Source: Dendrolimus kikuchii
Lineage: Eukaryota > Arthropoda > Insecta > Lepidoptera > Lasiocampidae
DNA: 64,000 nt
Reading direction: 5' to 3'
NCBI GenBank assembly: GCA_019925095.2
Contig: CM034401.1
Span: 19,190,338 to 19,254,337 of the forward strand
Every line of letters starts with the position of its first letter. Position 1 is the stretch's first letter. Both the position numbers and the translations under genes were made by a program. Below the pieces are notes generated by a model. That model saw only the letters and a program-made list of their open reading frames with translations. It searched no databases and was not told the DNA's origin. Positions 61,175-64,000 of the stretch are shown one piece after another.

Positions 61175-62307
61175 AAATATAGTTCCAAAGTCTTAACACT
61201 GACGTCGACGATATTTATCCTTGAATATGAGATTGATATTATGTTCGAATGAATGAAACAGTATAAACCTCTATCCTACTAATATTGTAAACGCGAAAGT
61301 TTTTATGGATGTATATTTGTTACTCTTTCACGCAAAAACTACTGAATGAATTTTCATGAAACTTTACAATAATATAGCTTACACATCAGAGTAACACATA
61401 GGCTATAATTTATAAAGATATAGTGTGAATTATCCAAAATATAACGATTTTCCATTACCACGCGGTGAAACCGCGGGGCGCAGCTAGTAGTCGAATAAAT
61501 TAACATTATGCACTGCTATCTGTTTATACTCGTATGAATTTATTCCCTAATCCCCTCCATGATTCCCAGACACTACTGATACAACGTATGGATCTTAACA
61601 TTCCCTGACTGATTCACTCTCGCTCAATCACATTTACTTATTCATACATCACCTATGCGAACTTACAAATACACAGACAACACATCACACCTAAGCACTT
61701 GAAGGGCTCACTCTAACAATTATATGTAATAATTATACTAGTATATTTTTTTCTCTCTTAATTAGCTAAATATCAAGGCTAACGGGTTGATCCTCATGAC
61801 CTGTGTACTACAGTTTCTTTTTAACCTAATTCAGATACCAGCCTCTTACTTTTAATGTAACCCTTAAGACTATTATCGATATACCAAAAAGCCGTGGTGG
61901 TTCATCAGTGGTGTGAATAAAGTATGTGATCCATCAACCGGCTGATTGAACCCCCTGATCGTACATGTAATAATATTTTTTTAAAGATAAAACATTACGT
62001 TTAACCCTTAAGCCAATTATCGATATACTTATCGATATACCAAAAAGCCGCAAGACTAACACTATCACTATCTCGTAATATACCAAGAAAATATACCCAT
62101 TTCATACAAATCATACAACTCCTATATAAACAGAGTGAGACAACAACACAATTAACGATCACGTGCACAAACGCGATCTGTACTCTCATCGCGGACACTT
62201 TTGTGCTATTAGAGAGCTAAAGAGTGAAAGAGAAAATAAAGAATTGTTAATTTATTACAAACGAGTGCACTCGGTCCGAGTATACTCTGATCGTGTCAAC
62301 GCGGCTT
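60969..62307. mobile_element. Large TIR element with nested insertions
   Basis: The left AAGCCTCGTTTACACGATCC and inverted right AAGCCGCGTTGACACGATCA ends continue into CGAGTA..CTCG motifs. About 1.34 kb, with no recognisable transposase. Contains the Helitron 61270-61487 and, at 61896-61975, sequence shared with 45386-45455. Confidence 0.6.
61270..61487 (+). mobile_element. Helitron-like element
   Basis: Starts TCTATCCTACTAATATTG. The 3' end has a hairpin CGCGGT-GAA-ACCGCG followed by GGGCGCAGCTAG and T, the textbook Helitron terminus. Confidence 0.75.
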
Positions 62308-62308
62308 A

Positions 62309-62715
62309 GGGCTCATTCGCACATTGATGAATCGTTGATTAATTTCAGGTCGTGTAAATCATAATTGCTTTTTATTTTTAAAATGATTGTACAACCATAT
62401 TCACACGCTCATGAATCGTGAAAAATTACGAATAGATTACGAAAATACGAATCTGTATGCCGTATGATGAATCGTTATGATATGAAAAATTTCTTTACTG
62501 CCATATGAAAGGTTGTTCGCTTTTTGACGGATCGTCCCTTTCGCGAATCAACTTTCGTTTGGACTCTTATGTTCACAATCATTATTCAGTTCATGAATAT
62601 GAACGTCTATTCGTCTTTCAAGAATCGTTAAGCTTTTCGTAAATTTTGGTTAAAAATCACGTTTTTCATCTTTAACAATTCGTTAATAGCGGATGTAGTA
62701 TAAGTGAATTGGCCC
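62309..62715. mobile_element. Harbinger-type MITE with TTA duplication
   Basis: Ends GGGCTCATTCGCACAT and (inverted) GGGCCAATTCACTTAT. TTA on both sides (62306-62308, 62716-62718). The interior is rich in GAATCGTT-type motifs. The left TTA is shared with the end of the preceding TIR element. Confidence 0.7.
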
Positions 62716-63962
62716 TTAAATGTCTTTAACTTAAATGTTAAATTTAATTGGCAAGTATTTATTTAAAAAAAAATTAAACCCCCCTACCCCCCTCGCTTTG
62801 GCCAAAACGGAACCATTATTAAATCGTCATGTCTGTCGGACTCTTACAGCCATATTTTGGGATAGTTCCCCTAAATGTAACTGAGCGATGAACCGAATCT
62901 GGGCTAAGTTTGGTCCATACATTCTCATAATTTTGAGGGTGTGTGGACCAAACTGATCCCAGATTCAGATTCAGGGCATTGAAATATATAAGAATAGCTG
63001 GGTCTGGCCAAGAGTAAAGACCACTTTACTTATAGGCCAGTGTTAATTTTCAGTCTAAATACCCGGATGGGGTATTATTAGACATGCCTTTGTCCATGTT
63101 ATTAGTTTTGACATTTAAGGTAACGTCGCCAATTATAAAACTCGACTGAACGTTTAATACCTTAAATTTGTAATTCCACCGCAATATCAGTGCTATAAAT
63201 ATATTAGGCGAATGTATAATGTATCTTGCTGTCAGAAAATTATTAATCTTTAGTAAATAGTCTGTTCGAAGATTTAAAATCAGCCAAAATAGTTAGACGC
63301 GTGCGCAGTACTATTTTTCCAACGGAACAAAACGTTTATTTATGACAAGAATTAAAAATTCGTTTATAAAGAAAGGACAACTGTCACTTAAAACATACAC
63401 TCTACCCGATTTTGCGCATTTATCTATTTATTGCTCTAATATTTAAGTTTGAAATGAGTTAATTATTTTTAAGTAGTCTCGAAAGAATGTCGAAACGATG
63501 CAGGTTGTTTATTAAATTCACAGACTTGTTAAATAAAATACCGTACGATATTTCGAAGTAATATTTTAAGGTTACATATAATATGTTAGTTAATCTGTTC
63601 GTTAGAAAAACATTACTGCGCATCTTATAGTTTATTGAGGGTCATGTATCATAATTGAAAATATTTGTAATTGCCATAAATCAATTTTTTAATGTTACCA
63701 TTTTTTTATTAACCAAAGAAATTGAATTAATCATTCCTTTTTGTGATTAACCCTTAGGGCTTATGTTTAATTGAATGTGATAAGAAAGTGGTCCAAAGAG
63801 ATCTGTTACTTAATCCCTCGTAATTTAAGATATGTACTTAATAAAGTAATAAAATATAAAAATGCGCTTTTGAAAGCATGTAATAATTTGCCACTATTTA
63901 ATATCTATAGTATAATTACTCACCAATTTCATCATGATTTTATACCTTTCTCTTTTACTCAC
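62716..63962. other. No gene; one imperfect inverted repeat
   Basis: 62895-62916 and 62945-62966 pair at about 18 of 22 positions (GAATCTGGG...TTTGGTCC). The rest is AT-rich, probably intron of the gene whose exon lies at the right edge. Confidence 0.35.
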
Positions 63963-64000
63963 CAGCATGACATCTCTTTCCTTGATGTGACAGATTTGAG
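63963..64000 (-). CDS. Partial exon at window edge
   Basis: The minus strand reads ...ATGTCATGCTG followed by a consensus donor GTGAGT (63962-63957). One frame gives QICHIKERDVML, which looks protein-like, but 38 bases are too few to identify the gene. Confidence 0.4.

Noticed and set aside
1..64000. A novel multi-gene system
   Set aside because: All coding regions beyond Pgm2, the acylphosphatase-like gene and edge exons are retroelement proteins or repeat by-products. No co-oriented cluster of unknown genes exists here.

Overview
This is nuclear DNA from an insect, most probably a moth or butterfly. It is AT-rich, has intron-split host genes, and is dominated by transposable elements of lepidopteran type: a Jockey-clade LINE, a BEL/Pao retrotransposon, an R1-clade LINE fragment, Helitron-like elements with TC...CTAG ends, tRNA-derived SINEs, and many hAT and Harbinger MITEs. 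No bacterial genes, CRISPR arrays or rRNA genes were seen.

Host genes. Two genes can be reconstructed completely from exon joins. An acylphosphatase-like gene lies on the minus strand (three coding exons between 32805 and 24281, 101 aa). The usual catalytic arginine position holds threonine. Phosphoglucomutase-2/phosphopentomutase lies on the plus strand (12 coding exons between 38013 and 60895, 611 aa) with every catalytic motif intact. The two are divergently transcribed, with start codons 5.2 kb apart. A terminal exon of an unidentified gene is at 871-1148, and the edge of another exon is at 63963-64000 (minus).

Layout. 1-8.4 kb: end of an unknown gene, then MITEs, Helitrons and SINE-like insertions. 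8.85-14.3 kb: a Jockey-clade LINE with two intact ORFs and a leader full of stem-loops. 14.3-21.2 kb: a BEL/Pao element on the minus strand, bounded by 166-bp direct repeats and carrying one frameshift in a homopolymer. Its leader contains a second, plus-oriented LTR-like block. 21.2-24.2 kb: palindromes, a Harbinger MITE and a Helitron. 24.3-32.8 kb: the acylphosphatase gene, its introns filled with copies of one SINE-like family in both orientations. 33-38 kb: divergent intergenic region with short palindromic MITEs and a possible solo LTR. 38-60.9 kb: PGM2, whose introns hold nested hAT MITEs, SINEs, Helitrons, a 5'-truncated R1 LINE and a 49-bp minisatellite with 147-bp higher-order periodicity. 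60.9-64 kb: adjacent TIR elements and an exon of the next gene.

The host genes do not form a common pathway. The strongest unusual signals are structural: the hairpin-array leader of the LINE, the chimeric ends of the BEL element, long perfect palindromes, the minisatellite grown from a transposon end, and several insertions for which an empty-site paralogue is present in the same window. I found no gene set that I would call a new multi-gene system.
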